Below, in pieces: positions 1-11,587 of a stretch of DNA of 64,000 bases. Position 1 is the stretch's first letter. The number at the start of each line of letters is the position of its first letter. The notes under the pieces are model-generated. The model was given only the letters and a program-made list of their open reading frames with translations. It made no database searches and had not been told where the DNA came from. The stretch spans positions 56,518,011 to 56,582,010 of the forward strand of contig JAVHZZ010000011.1 in assembly GCA_036250195.1 (NCBI GenBank), read 5' to 3'. The position numbers and the translations under genes are program-made. The stretch is from Mixophyes australis (lineage: Eukaryota; Chordata; Amphibia; Anura; Limnodynastidae).

Positions 1-282
1 TATACTCAGCACAACACTAACAGCTAGAGTACACTTGGATCCCTAAACTAGTAAAGATTACCCCAATTAACCTATCTAATTGCAAAAAAATAAAAAAATA
101 AAAATAAATTGGGAGAGTAGCTATAACTAGCAGGCAATCTCCCGTATTTTAAATCCTCCAACCGATTCTGCCTAAATAAACCTTCTACCTCAGAACCATT
201 TAATAGGATTAATGAATAAGTATAAAGATCATTAGAAACATCAATTATTAAAATTGAATAAAAAGGGAGAGAGAATAAAAAT
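1..282. other. Sequence 3' of the L1 ORF1, no gene recognised
   Basis: This AT-rich stretch lies on the ORF2 side of the L1 ORF1 remnant. An open frame spans 72-395 on the minus strand, but its translation has no recognisable domain. The first residues of an L1 endonuclease are not visible here, so ORF2 either starts beyond the window or has been lost. Confidence 0.4.
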
Positions 283-1194
283 TTAAGACTTAGGCTTTCG
301 AGTGTCCAAGTCCGCAGCCGGTATTCTACGATCCAACCAGTCGACAGCGTCCTTGGGTGAAATGAAGAAGTGTTGCTTCCCATCAGCTGATACATGCAGC
401 CTCGCCGGGTATAACATGGTGTATGGCAGTTGTAGATCCCTCAATCTTCTTTTAACAGCAACAAATTGGGATCTGGATTTTTGTACATCCATGGCAAAAT
501 CAGGGAAAACTGAGACAATATGGTTGTTATACTTCAAAGGGCCTTGTTGTCGCACAAAACGAAGAACAGCATCCCTGTCTTTGAAGTGCAAGATCTTTGC
601 GATGAATGTACGAGGAGAGCTCCTTGCGGCAGAGCCTGAGTGGGGAGGCGATGCGCTCTTTCAACTGAGAAAAGAGGAGTGAATGCTTCTTTCCCAAATT
701 CTTGGATCAACCAATTCTCCAAGAAGGCTTCAGGGTTATGACCCTCGGTTTTTCCGGAAGACCCACAAATCTCAGGTTACTGCGCCTCAGTCAGCCTTCC
801 ATATCCGAGAATTTCTGTTTACTTTGGTTAAATTGAGTCGCCAGTTCCGCGATCTGCCTTTGTACTGGAGCGACAGCGTCTTCCAAGGACGAAATTCTAT
901 GTTACGCTTCTCCCAGACGCTCCCGTGTTTTTTGAAGGTCATGTCGGATAAGGGAGAGGTCTGCCTGCACCTCACCTATCCTATCCTATCTGTGACCTTC
1001 TTTTCACTAGTATTTATAGCTTGAAGTATGTGCTGTAGGGATGGTGAAGTCTCATCGGGCTATGTACTCTGAGTAAGTGGGTTATCTGGTGCTGTATCTG
1101 GTTGCCCAGCATCTTTAGGAGCGGATGATGTAGATTGGCGGGCATAGCGCTCCAACTTAGTCGCTGCGGCTGTTGCAGTGTTGTGTTTTCCCAT
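283..1194 (-). pseudogene. Tx1-like L1 retrotransposon ORF1 (transposase_22 type), broken
   Basis: This is a decayed L1 ORF1, the RNA-binding chaperone of a non-LTR retrotransposon ribonucleoprotein. Read on the minus strand it begins at an ATG at 1194, after which come a short Ser/Thr-rich head, a heptad-rich coiled coil (about 975-790), an RRM-like segment containing ENWLIQEFGKEAFTPLF (about 722-660), and a C-terminal domain ending near 283 with HFKDRDAVLRFVRQQGPL and an AKRRL-type basic helix. That order and the ENWL...F(S/T)PLF...ERAHR signature are typical of vertebrate L1/Tx1 ORF1p. Stop codons near 1070 and 975 and frame changes between the coiled coil, the RRM part and the C-terminal part break it. 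It lies within an intron of the CCDC153 gene on the same strand. Confidence 0.8.
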
Positions 1195-1262
1195 AACGCT
1201 GCAGGCGTAGTATATCAGGCTATTGAGAAATGTGATTTTGCTAAGCTGACGCCATCTTGTTG
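1195..1262 (-). promoter_or_regulatory. L1 5' leader with YY1-like motif
   Basis: Immediately upstream of the ORF1 ATG on the minus strand, positions 1259-1248 read CAAGATGGCGTC. This matches the core of the YY1 site (AAGATGGC) that marks L1 5' ends and fixes the transcription start in other vertebrate L1s. The role here is inferred from position and motif. Confidence 0.45.
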
Positions 1263-3191
1263 CCTTATAGCCATTTTGTTCTGTTACAGCTTAAATACAA
1301 TTAGATGCACCTGTTTTGTAGGAGTAATTCATTATTTGCAAGGCTATGCTTATAACCTTGGACATACCAGACAGGAGATAAGCCAGTCCCCCCTGTGGAG
1401 TTCTCCTGTCTGATAATGAGAGACTGTATTAACATCTGTGTAAAGGGAACATGAGTGGCTAAAACCTTTTGGGGCGTCGTTTTCTGTAATACGTGATTTT
1501 TGCTATATAGATAGGGACTTGTAACTATAAACTATAAAGCAGAGTTTATTGTACACTCAAACCATGCAGTGTATTTAATTATCTCCAGCTGATGAGCTCA
1601 TAACTGATAAACTGACACTTACAGGTGAACAATCTGATTTTGATTTGACACTATACAGCGGTTAATGCCCAGGCTTTTCAATCCCCTATTTCCCCTCTTC
1701 ACCTGAGACAGCAATACAGAATGATGAAGAAAAGTCACTGACTCACAGGTAGTATCTAACAGTCACTCTCTTACAAAATATTTCACCTCGGTGAAGTTTG
1801 CCTGCACAGAAGGAATATCCAATTCAATGCTGGTATATGCTGCAGATTTATAAGGAAATCAATCAGCCCACTTAGCATAGAAGGCACCTGTTGAGATGCT
1901 TAGGTCAGCAGCCTGTAATTTTCTAAGATGGCGGATACTGGCCTCACTGCGTTCTCACTTCAACCAGCGGCACTGATAGGACCAACAGTGGGGCTCAGCC
2001 TGCCGACCAGCTCCACACCAACAGCAGCAGCCCTCAAACACTCCCCTGTGTTATAATCGGAGACTCAGGGTAAGCTGTAGCAGGATCTATGTTGCACCTC
2101 CGCCCGCCAGCAGTGTCTTTGCGCCAACTTTTATCTATTAACAGTTTTGAAAGCTGCTGGGACCTCCGGCTCTATAGGCAGGGACAGTGTAGCAGTGATG
2201 TGTTTACTAATCTTGCACCTAGATATGGATAACACAGGAGAGTTTGCTAAACACGGGAGTGTTTGACATCGCAGCAAATCACCACAGATGACCAGCGATT
2301 TTGAAGATCAGGGTAAGAATCGGCGGTTAATACATTTGAGAACTTTTGAACTAAAATCGAAGGTTATTATCCGCAATTTTAAAACGCTGAAAAAAGCTGT
2401 GGGTGTCAGGGCATGTTGGCACCTGTAGGTCTCCAAGTGCCAACATGCACTGGCTGACGTGGGTATGCTGGTGCTTGTAGTTATGTAAGCATCAGCATGT
2501 CCACATGGTTTATGGGACCCTGACTGGCTGGGACTTGTAGTTCCACAAAACAAAATGGCGTCTGTTTTTTTTTTTACATTTATATCGCTGTTATTACCCT
2601 GCTGCCCACAGCACTGCGCTGTACAGCCTGGGGTTGGTTTCTCATTATGGCAGGGGGACCCCTGCCGCTTGTCCTATAGTGCCACCCACCCCAGGCTGGT
2701 TTGCCTAGTGCTGGCTATGTGAAAATCAGGGGCACCCTAGGCAAAATTTTTCCCCAATTTTCACTCAACCAGCAGAAGGCTGGCAGCACTAGGGTAAATG
2801 GTGGTAGGACGGGGGACCCCATGCTTTTATTTATCTATCTTTAAACATTTGACAGCTACCGGGACCTCTGGCTGTATAGTCTGACAGTGTAACAGTCATG
2901 TGTTTACTAAACACGCAGCTAGAATGCAGCATGTTGTATGTAGTGATTTTTAAAGCAAACTCAGGAGAGTTTGCTTAATCGCAGCTTCATACATTTGAGA
3001 CTTGTATAGCTAGAGTGGTAAACAGTCAGGTGTTTCATCTCCATTGACTTTGGAAATAGCAATTATGACAGGAGCACAACTCTGGCGATTTTACATGAAA
3101 TCTCAGGTTCATACATCTGCGAATTTCAACTCTCCTGAGAAAAATAGCTGGATTTGCAAAATCGCACCTTGATACATTCACCCCGTGAAGT
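1263..3191. other. Repeat-rich intronic DNA without a recognised gene
   Basis: No coding region is supportable. The stretch holds dispersed-repeat-like material: related short phrases (tgtgtttactaa, gagagtttgct, gatacatt) recur at about 2200-2280 and 2880-3180. A cluster of three related blocks at about 2395-2545 contains cttgtag(t/g)t phrases, two of them next to inverted copies of gcatgttggcac and catgctgatgc. None has clear ends. Confidence 0.4.
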
Positions 3192-3820
3192 TGTGGGGTC
3201 TAGGTTCATATAAATGATGGAAAAGTTATCTTATTATTTAGGACCCTTAAGCTATAATCATAAACTAAGCTAATCAGACATAAGTTTTAAGGTATTAAAT
3301 ATAAATGCTTTTAACATATCCAATGTTTTCTGTCAGATCAATTAAAGATGGTTTGTGTTCTTTAAGTCAAATTCAGATATTTTGTGTGTTAATTTCCTGT
3401 CCAGATAAAACAGACAACCACAAGACATTTGTCAGCGAAAGTTTGCTAAAATGGAGAAGTGTGCTAACCTCAAAAATTCCAGATTAAAGAAATAATAAGA
3501 ATCAAAGGATATTGAGAAATATCAGAAATCACCATGCTGACAGCAACAGTATTTTATTGCAACATTATACACTGATGTAATTAATTAATTATTTTCCAGT
3601 GACGTGATTATGACATAATTTTGTTATAAATATGAGCTATTTTGAACGAGTAAAGCTAGTTCAATTTGGACACCGGACAGGTTGTGTGGTCTCTTTTTCT
3701 GAGCTCTGATCGATCATATACATCACATTGCTGATACAGCATTATACATATTAGCTTTGGCTTGTCAATTGCAGGTTAAATATACCTCTGTATAGCAATA
3801 CAGGAGTTTTTGCCCTAACA
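3192..3820 (+). repeat. 5' LTR of the endogenous retrovirus
   Basis: This 629-bp repeat starts TGTGGGG and ends CCTAACA. It is repeated at 10310-10947 with, by eye, eight substitutions and one 9-bp insertion in the 3' copy (about 98.7% identity). A TATAAATA box lies near 3626-3633. The R and U5 limits cannot be set by eye. Confidence 0.95.
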
Positions 3821-3822
3821 TT

Positions 3823-3840
3823 TGGTGCCTCGCCCGGGAA
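3823..3840 (+). promoter_or_regulatory. Retroviral primer-binding site
   Basis: Two bases after the 5' LTR the sequence reads TGGTGCCTCGCCCGGGAA, whose complement ends in CCA as a tRNA 3' end must. From recalled tRNA sequences it fits a glycine (CCC) tRNA best (about 16 of 18) and the proline tRNA used by many gammaretroviruses less well (about 14 of 18). The primer identity is tentative. Confidence 0.75.
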
Positions 3841-3899
3841 TCTCACAATGACCTGTACAGAACCTTCCATAACGATCCACAACAACTGACTGCAAATCC

Positions 3900-3908
3900 A
3901 TGGTGAGT
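3900..3908 (+). promoter_or_regulatory. Candidate major splice donor of the provirus
   Basis: ATG|GTGAGT (GT at 3903-3904) is a near-consensus donor 83 bp after the LTR, where a retroviral leader donor for env mRNA is expected. Inferred only from sequence and position. Confidence 0.4.
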
Positions 3909-4273
3909 AATGAATTGCATTGTGATTTACACCTTTGATTACTCAGTATTCAGTACTTGTGGTTCATGGAAATACTCCTTTCTAGTTGATTTGTCGAGTT
4001 CCACAAACCCAATTGATGAGTCAAATTTTTAACTAGAATTGTAAAGTTTTTGTTTTTTAGTTTAAAAGTTCAGTCTAATTGCTAAGATATTGCTAAAATA
4101 TAAGTTTATTGTGTATGCAAAATGTGGTAATAATGGAATAGAATTATTTGGCTAGAATAAGAGTTTCCTTCATTGTCATATCTGTGTTGGGGAAAAAAAA
4201 GAAAGTTTTTGTTTGTTGTTTTTTTTTCCTCTTCCTTCTTAATTACTGTATTGTTTAGTTATTTTGACAGTAT

Positions 4274-5720
4274 ATGGGGTTAGGAACCTGTCAAAATTGT
4301 ACGTGTTGTGTAATTTTGAGAAAGTTAAGTATATTCAAAGGTCCACATTTGGAAGCTGTAACAAGTAAGGATGTACAATTTGGTTATGTAGCAAATGGGT
4401 CAGAATACTATGCTACATTAGGCTGTCACTTAAATCCAGAATATTTGAAGGATTTATTGGAAAAGGACTGGTCATATATAATCCTTGAGTGGCCCCATAA
4501 TTATTTTCCCAAAGATCATAGAGCCCTTTGTTTGCACAGCTTAAAGATATTGCCAAAAGGTCCTGAAAGGGAAATAATAATTAAAGGTTATCCTGTAGAT
4601 CGTTGTAAGAGGGATAGCAGATGGAGAAGATATTGAGTGGATAATAATATTGAATTGTAAAGTGAATGGTTGATGGATCAATTGATTGAGTTGAGCTGTA
4701 GAGACTGTTCAGGATGCATTGTGTTTCAGTCAAGTGGAGATCGCTTACTCAAAATAACTGGGAAATTGCTACAAATAGCACACACAGGAATATATTGGGG
4801 ATTAAATTCAGACCCCTAGGAAAATTTGACAATTCTAGTGGGAACTCATGTTGATGATTTTGATTATTTACATCATGTTCGAGGAAATATTGTGAATCCT
4901 ATTGTGTGTCCCTGCAGTAATCTAAGCCAGACTCTAAATCAGATTTCAGAAAGAAAAAGGTTTTGGTTTTTTTGAGTCAGATTGCTGAAATGAGGAACTC
5001 CTTCGCTTAATGAAAAGAAACTGAAAGTGCTGTGACGAGTAAATAGCCTGTATTAAGATATCAATGTCTAGAATTTTTCACTCATACAGAGAGAATTGGG
5101 TTGTGATTATTGAACAGCTGAAGTTGTGTTGTATTGCAAAACATATGCTCCCGAAAATATATTAGTTGCTTCTGTGAATCATTGTCAATTAAAGTTAGGT
5201 CTTACAAAAGGGATAGATCATAGACCTCAAAAAGGAATACGGCAGATAGTTTGTGCAACAGGATTTCACAGTAGTAGTACTGCTTGTAAAGTAAGCTTCA
5301 GACAGACATATCCTGAAGTAGTTAAAATCTTTCCAAAAGCAGAGAGTCCATTATTGCCCTAATTCATATCTTCATTGTATGTTACCCTTTATGGTATAAC
5401 TGAAGGATTTCAGTGAAAGACTATTAAAGTATCTGAAGCCATACAGGTATAACCCATTATCCACATACGGGGCCAGTGGAATGGGGGCTTCTGAAAGTAA
5501 AAGGGACCAGCGCACGAGGAACAATACCTGGACCATATAAAGCTGCACAAGATGCATTAAAGGCAATGGCAGAATACCCAGAAGAAAGGAGTGACCGCAA
5601 GCACATGATAACTCAGTCACCAGTGAGGGCTGATTACCTTAAGCCCACATCCCAGATAAAGCCTGAATCATATGAGAAATGGACCCCACTTTACCCAGAA
5701 AAGGACACAACTATTGCAAT
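4274..5720 (+). pseudogene. gag region of the endogenous retrovirus, broken
   Basis: The interval between leader and polymerase should hold gag and protease. A 120-codon open frame at 4274-4636 starts with Met-Gly, as matrix proteins with N-terminal myristate do, but no matrix fold can be confirmed by eye. From 4640 to 5460 the sequence is riddled with stops. A shorter open stretch at 5476-5730 (IPGPYKAAQDALKAMAEYPE...) may be the gag tail. No CCHC zinc knuckle and no Asp-Thr/Ser-Gly protease motif was found, and the sequence then passes straight into mid-polymerase, which points to an internal deletion near 5705. Confidence 0.5.
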
Positions 5721-6496
5721 ACATGGATGATTTACTCCTTGCAGTAGAAGGCATGGAAGAATGCCAACAAGAGACTGAACACCTGTTAATTTTCTTAGCA
5801 GAAGAGGACTGTATAGTCTCTAAAAATAAAATACAAGAAGTTCGTGAGACAGTAACATTTTTGGGACATTGCATCTCTCAAGGGATGAAACACCTCACAC
5901 CAGAAAGAATAAAGGTGATAATGGAGGCAAAAGTACCTGAAACACAAAGACAAATCAGAGGACTGTTGGGAATAGTGAGTTACGTCAGAGAATGGCTACC
6001 AGGAGCCTCGTTACTCATGCAACCCTTATACAACCTAATTAAAAAAGGAGAAACCTGTAGTGATGCCAATTATCAAGAGAGAAAAGAAGCACTTCAAGCT
6101 ATTAAACAAGCTATATGCTCTGCACCAGCGCTAGGACTACCTAATTATGGCAAACAGTTTTTGTTATTTTGCCATGAACACAAAGGACATGCTTTGGGAG
6201 TCCTTACGAAAGAACACGGGAAAAAGCAGAGACCTTTAGCCTACTATTCAACAATGCTTGACCTCATTGTATTGGCGTTACCAACCTGCATCAAGTCAGT
6301 TGCGGCAGCCACCATATTGAAAGACAAATGTACGGATATTGTTTTGGATCACCCACTAACAATCCAAGTTCCACATGCAGTCATGGAAATACAACATCAA
6401 GCAACCACAAGACATATCTCTAGCGCCAGATTAACAAAATATGAAGTGGTACTTCTCAGCTCATCAAACGTCACCATAAAACGATGTACAGTTTAA
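5705..6496 (+). pseudogene. Retroviral reverse transcriptase, C-terminal half (pol)
   Basis: The frame enters the reverse transcriptase just before the active-site YMDD (5720-5731). It continues through the palm/thumb segment: VTFLGHCIS, then LLGIVSYVREWLPG, then the connection region with a degenerate ALGVLTKEHG and RPLAYYST. The fingers domain and the first catalytic Asp are absent, so no polymerase could be made. The family is retroviral class I by the FLGH...GLLG...RPLAYYS pattern. The frame ends at 6496 and coding resemblance continues in other frames downstream. Confidence 0.85.
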
Positions 6497-7188
6497 ATCA
6501 AGCAACACTTCTACCATTATTGTATGAATCTTATGATTCAAGAATAGGGAGACTGGAGCAGGAAGACTGGGAACAGAATGGGCAATGGACAGATCTGAGT
6601 GCTGTGGATGATGAGGACAACAAGGAACATCAGGAACATGAGCATGATTGTGTGGCATTGATGGATCTGGAAAGAGCGTATCCGACGCATTTGACTGATC
6701 AGCCAATAAGTAACCCAAATTTTTCTTTTTTCACTGATGGCTCTAGCTATTATGTTGATGGAATCAAAAAAGCAGGATATGCAATCGTTACGCTGTATGA
6801 TGTCATGGAAGCAGAACCACTTCCCCCGGGTACCTCAGGTGTTAATGGCAGTATTGAGAGCACTGGAAATTGCTGAAGGTGAAACAGTAAACATATATAC
6901 TGACTCAAGATATGGGGAACAGCCTTGGACTATGCTAACATCTGGAAAAGCAGAGAATTCAGGACAGCAACAAGCAAGAATATTCAAAATGCTGCCTTAA
7001 TAGAAAGACTGACAAGAGCATTGGAACTACCAATCAAAGCAGGCATCATAAAAGTTGCTGCCCACACCAAAGAACAGACGCAAGAAGGAAAAGGCAATGC
7101 CTTTGCGGACAAGATGGCCAAAGAAGCAGCACTAAAACCCATTGTGCAATCATTGTATGTCTTAAACATAGAATCCTCTGTACAATAA
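6484..7188 (+). pseudogene. Retroviral connection/RNase H domain (pol), frameshifted
   Basis: An acidic connection segment leads to FFTDGSSYYVDG with the first RNase H catalytic Asp near 6736. A frame change near 6830 follows, then VLRALEIAEGETVNIYTDSRYG with another catalytic Asp near 6902, a second frame change near 6930, and the C-terminal VAAHTKEQ...GNAFADKMAKEAA, where the last Asp and the conserved His are retained. All RNase H blocks are thus present in order but spread over three frames. Confidence 0.85.
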
Positions 7189-8314
7189 GTCACGACAAAA
7201 GACCTGGCAAAAATGCAGAAAAAAGCAGGATCATTGGAGCATGCCAGCTGGGAAAAACGTGGAGCTAAGGAATCATGTACAGGCCTCTGGACCAAGGAAA
7301 ACCTTGTTTGCCTGCCACAAACCTTATATACTCCTATGATACAAATAGCACATGGTCTGGACCATAAAGGCAAGTGACAGACAGCAGCACAAATACTTCA
7401 ACATTGGATAGCAGCCGACGCATCTGTGAAGCAGTGTTGGATCTGTGCAGAAAACAATCCAGGACAAAGAGTAAAAACACCAATCGGAAATACGCCAAGA
7501 GCCGAATACCCCTTCCAAAGACTACAGATTGACTATATTCAGTTACCCAAATGTGGCACATATATATAATATGTCTTAGTTTGTACTGACATATTCAGTC
7601 GATGGCCTGAAAGTTGAGCGATTAGCAAAGCCACAGCAAAAAAACGCTGCAAAAAAAGTTATAGCAGAAATAGTCTGCAGATACGAGATTCCTGAAGTGA
7701 TTGAGTCAGACAGAGGAGCTCATTTTATGGGAGAAGTCATGCAGAATATAATGTCAGATCTACAGATCACCCAGGCATTTCCCCCGTACCGACCACAGGC
7801 CAGCGGAAGAGTAGAGAGGCTAAATGGTACATTGAAATTAAAAATCCATAAAGCCATGAGAGAAACAGGGAAAACATAGGTAGAATGTTTGCCTATAGCC
7901 TTATTCGCTGTTAGAACCATACCATTGAAAAAACTGAAGTTAAGCCCCTATGAAATATTATTCGGGTCAGTACCAAAAACAGGTTGTTATTTTCCCCAAG
8001 AGTTACAGCATAAGCATGGGGACTTAACGGGGTATATGCTGTGTCTCACAAAACAACTTGCTAATTTGCATGCACAAGTATTCTCCTCTCTTCCTGATTC
8101 AGGTTCCCTGATTAACCCTCACCAACTGGAAATTGGAGACTGGGTGTATCTCAAAAAGCACGTAAGGGGAACCCTTGAACCCAGATATACGGGACCGTAT
8201 CAAGTTGTGTTAACAACCCCCCCATCAGTCAAAGTTCTGGGAACAGACACTTGGATACACACATCTCATTGCAAAAAGACCAAAATAACGATTGAACCTC
8301 CGGCAGAAAAATGA
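7189..8314 (+). pseudogene. Retroviral integrase (pol), broken
   Basis: The N-terminal HHCC zinc domain is visible (HGLDHKG, then C..C near 7435-7447). In the catalytic core the first Asp is at 7531-7533 (QIDYIQLP), the second at 7709-7711 (ESDRGAHF) and the Glu at 7814-7816 (SGRVERLNG). Only 34 residues lie between the second Asp and the Glu, one fewer than the usual 35. Stops occur near 7376, 7568, 7614 and 7877 and a frame is lost around 7620-7690. The last 141 codons (7889-8314) are open and end with a GPY/F-type domain (LEPRYTGPYQVVLTTPPSV), as in gamma/epsilon-type integrases. Confidence 0.9.
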
Positions 8315-8344
8315 GATGTTATAACCTGTACATAAGTTCTACAG

Positions 8345-10051
8345 GTGAACAGGAAAATGGGTCAATGCAGTTGTACTCAGAGATATGAAACACTCAAAAT
8401 AGTGGAGATATGTTGGTTATACATGTGTCCCCCCATATTAGAAGTGATAAATCAATGCATGAAAGATTGTTGCAGAAATTTATCCATGATCCCAACATTA
8501 ACACTCGAGACCGCCCATAGCGTTAAAAGACAAATGCTAAATGAGGGTTGTTAACACCTGCCCCCTATTCCCAAATGCATCTGCGAATATTGTAGAGCGC
8601 CCCCAGAGGAAATATGCATCAGGTGGTGTAACTCTCCAAAATGGCATCCAGAGAACTTATTTTTATACATGCACGAGTCAATCAGTAGAATGACAAATCA
8701 GTCAGATTTCCCTGTTTCAGCAAATACAATGGCTTGGATGTTTCTCCCCATGAAATGGGAAGAATGGGTCATGTATGATTTTAATGACACTTACAGCCCA
8801 GAAGATGCAAACAGATATGTTTTCCAAGCCCCTCCTAGAATAAAAGTTAACTTACTTAATCAAAACACATCCTTTTGTATTACCATTAGCCCCCCCAATA
8901 CGGTGAAAGCATGGGAGATATAATTCCTATAAAAAGATATTTAGGAGGAACACAGTGTAAAGAAGCTATGATCACGGTAGGTAAATGGTCACCCCCTGGA
9001 AGATACCATAACCACAGTTCCAAAAATCCAACTTACAGAGTACGCTGGAATAATAGAACATTGATATTGGTAGGGCTCTGGGTAGAAGGAGAATTGCCCT
9101 ACTGGGTTATTATGACAGGAAGCAATAAAACAATACTTTATGTAAACGCCACCACAGCAAGACAGGGAATACAGAACATTAAAGGGATATGGATGGGAAC
9201 ACCCCCTTTGTTACCAGATGGGCTTTATTTCCTATGTGGTAGCTATGCCTACAAATGGCTGCCCTATGGTGGATATGGTAATTGTACAGTGGGATGAGTG
9301 GTGCCAGCAGCATATATAATATCACATCAGGAATTATTACAGAAATTTAAACCCACTAAAAGTGGCCCTCACACACACCACTCTATTCAAAAAAGGGAAA
9401 TCAAAATAGTAAAACAGAAACATGTCCCATTATTGGAAAAATCAAAAGGCCATAAAATAGCAATCGGTCTTGGTAATATAATAACTTTTGAACTATAATA
9501 TGATAATAAAGTTAGCAAACTTGTTGGACAATATCACTGAGATCTATGATGAAACTTTCAGACATGTGGGTTAAGAACTACAAGCTTTAAAAACGCAGTT
9601 TGCACAACACCAATTAGTCTTAGACTATCTGACAGCACAGTTAGGATGATATTGTCTTACATTAGAGACAGAGTTTGGAACATACTGTTGTAATTTCATT
9701 CCCAATATCACTGATGAAAATCCTGAAGACATCATATCATACTACATAGACCAGATTGTAAAGTTGAAGGAAGATTTTAGGAAAACTAATAATGACCCTG
9801 ATGTTGTAAATGATACATGGTGGGAAAAAGCATTTGGATGGATGAATCCAGCTAATTGGTTCTCTGGTCCGAGCGGTTGGATTGCTGCAATTCTCACTTT
9901 TCTGGCAAAAATAATGAGTATTCTACTGATTTGTTATTTACTTTGTAAATTAGGAGTCTGTATAAGAAAGCAAGAAGAAAAAGGATGTTACAAAGATGGG
10001 CGCAGACAAGAAGGAAGACAATGGATAACATTTACGGTAGATGGGGACTAA
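8345..10051 (+). pseudogene. Retroviral envelope gene (env), broken
   Basis: A surface-subunit-like region at 8669-9297 is rich in Trp, Cys and N-X-S/T glycosylation sites (for example NNRT, SNKT, VNATT) and changes frame near 8911. After a basic stretch near 9385 a short hydrophobic, Gly-containing segment (9450-9480) could be the fusion-peptide region. A heptad-rich segment follows, then a Cys-rich loop near 9650-9695, and finally an open frame (9764-10051) with a Trp-rich membrane-proximal part, one hydrophobic transmembrane helix (about 9875-9960) and a basic cytoplasmic tail. Stops near 9298, 9498, 9573 and 9647 break it. Confidence 0.8.
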
Positions 10052-10309
10052 CTAGAGATGAAAGGAGAATACCTGAGGAAAACGTTTATGAGACATATGA
10101 AGAGACCCCACTTGATGACAGAGTCATAGAAGGTCGTGATTAGGTTACAGCGGCGGGGTGTCGAATGGCCATTAGCCTTTGCTCTGACGGTAGGACAAGC
10201 CTACGCGTCTTTGCGAAACATATTCATCAACAAACCGTTTTAACCTCTTCTCTTATTACCTGTTAGGCAGGAAAGTTTAGCCCTAATTAATATGATAAAG
10301 AATAGGGAC

Positions 10310-10947
10310 TGTGGGGTCTAGGTTCATATAAATGATGGAAAAGTTATCTTATTATTTAGGACCCTTAAGCTATAATCATAAACTAAGCTAATCAGAAATA
10401 AGTTTTAAGGTATTAAATATAAATGCTATGAATGCTTCTAACATATCCAATGTTTTCTGTCAGATCAATTAAAGATGGTTTGTGTTCTTTAAGTCAAATT
10501 CAGATATTTTGTGTGTTAATTTCCTGTCCGGATAAAACAGACAACCATAAGGCATTTGTCAGCGAAAGTTTGCTAAAATGGAGAAGTGCGCTAACCTCAA
10601 AAATTCCAGATTAAAGAAATAATAAGAATCAAAGGATATTGAGAAATATCAGAAATCACCATGCTGACAGCAACAGTATTTTATTGCAACATTATACACT
10701 GATGTAATTAATTAATTATTTTCCAGTGACGTGATTATGACATAATTTTGTTATAAATATGAGCTATTTTGAACGAGTGAAGCTAGTTCAATTTGGACAC
10801 CGGACAGGTTGTGTGGTCTCTTTTTCTGAGCTCTGATCGATCATATACATCACATTGCTGATACAGCATTATACATATTAGCTTTGGCTTGTCAATTGCA
10901 GGTTAAATATACCTATGTATAGCAATACAGGAGTTTTTGCCCTAACA
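10310..10947 (+). repeat. 3' LTR of the endogenous retrovirus
   Basis: A 638-bp copy of the 5' LTR. It differs by a 9-bp insertion (near 10429) and about eight substitutions. It is preceded by a purine-rich run (AAAGAATAGGGA, 10297-10308) that can serve as polypurine tract. Confidence 0.95.
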
Positions 10948-11587
10948 GAGTGTACAGTGTTTAGTGTCCATTATGGACAAAATCCTTCCCTGTATTGAGG
11001 TGGAGGATAAGTATTGTGCAGGATTTCTGAAAAATAAGGGAAATAGAGAGTGGCCAGACAAATGCTACTAGCTGGGGTAGACTTTTTAAAATAAGTTTTA
11101 CATACATTTAAAATTGGTTTTACTTTCCTGCCAGTAAAGGATGTGTGGGTGGTATTATAAATTGTGTTAGGGGATGTTATGTTCCTTTGGTGTATATAGT
11201 TATCTTATTTGTGAAGGGATGCATTAGTTTTTGTGGAGGAATTAATGTAAAATTGAATGTTATGATAATGTGACACTTCGTTCCAATTGGTACTTTAACT
11301 CTTTGTTATTGTATATAGTCTACTTTATTTTGGACAAAGTGATATGGGATTTATTTTTGATGCAATTTTTAATAAAAACCACCACGCTCCCACGCCACCT
11401 TACCTCTACGGATCACAGAACCTGTTTAACACCAGGCCCACTACAAACAGCGCACAACAGCTACAAACAGATCAGTGTAACTTTTTCTATTCTTATGAGG
11501 TGGAAGAACCCATGAAGATAGCACACACATAACATCCCCCACATAAGCCAAGTGCAATAGTGCACTCCTCACTGGATCAGTCCTTAC
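10948..11587. other. Intron sequence of CCDC153, no feature recognised
   Basis: AT-rich DNA between the provirus and the host exon ending at 11588. I searched it by eye for the next in-phase exon of the gene (starting so that G+AN gives Glu/Asp, then Met) and did not find one. Confidence 0.5.

Larger units (their letters stand above)
3192..10947 (+). mobile_element. Endogenous retrovirus, full-length structure, coding regions broken
   Basis: A 7.76 kb provirus with two LTRs, a primer-binding site, remnants of gag, pol and env in the standard order, and a TG...CA boundary at both ends. The flanks are AAGT on the left and GAGT on the right, a 4-bp target duplication with one mismatch if real. 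The reverse transcriptase, RNase H, integrase with a C-terminal GPY/F-type domain and env resemble gamma/epsilon-type class I elements. Protease and the N-terminal half of the polymerase are missing, and every reading frame carries stops or frameshifts, so the copy is inactive. It sits in an intron of CCDC153, antisense to it. Confidence 0.92.

Noticed and set aside
72..395. 107-codon minus-strand frame as the start of L1 ORF2
   Set aside because: No endonuclease motif, and part of it overlaps ORF1 in another frame.
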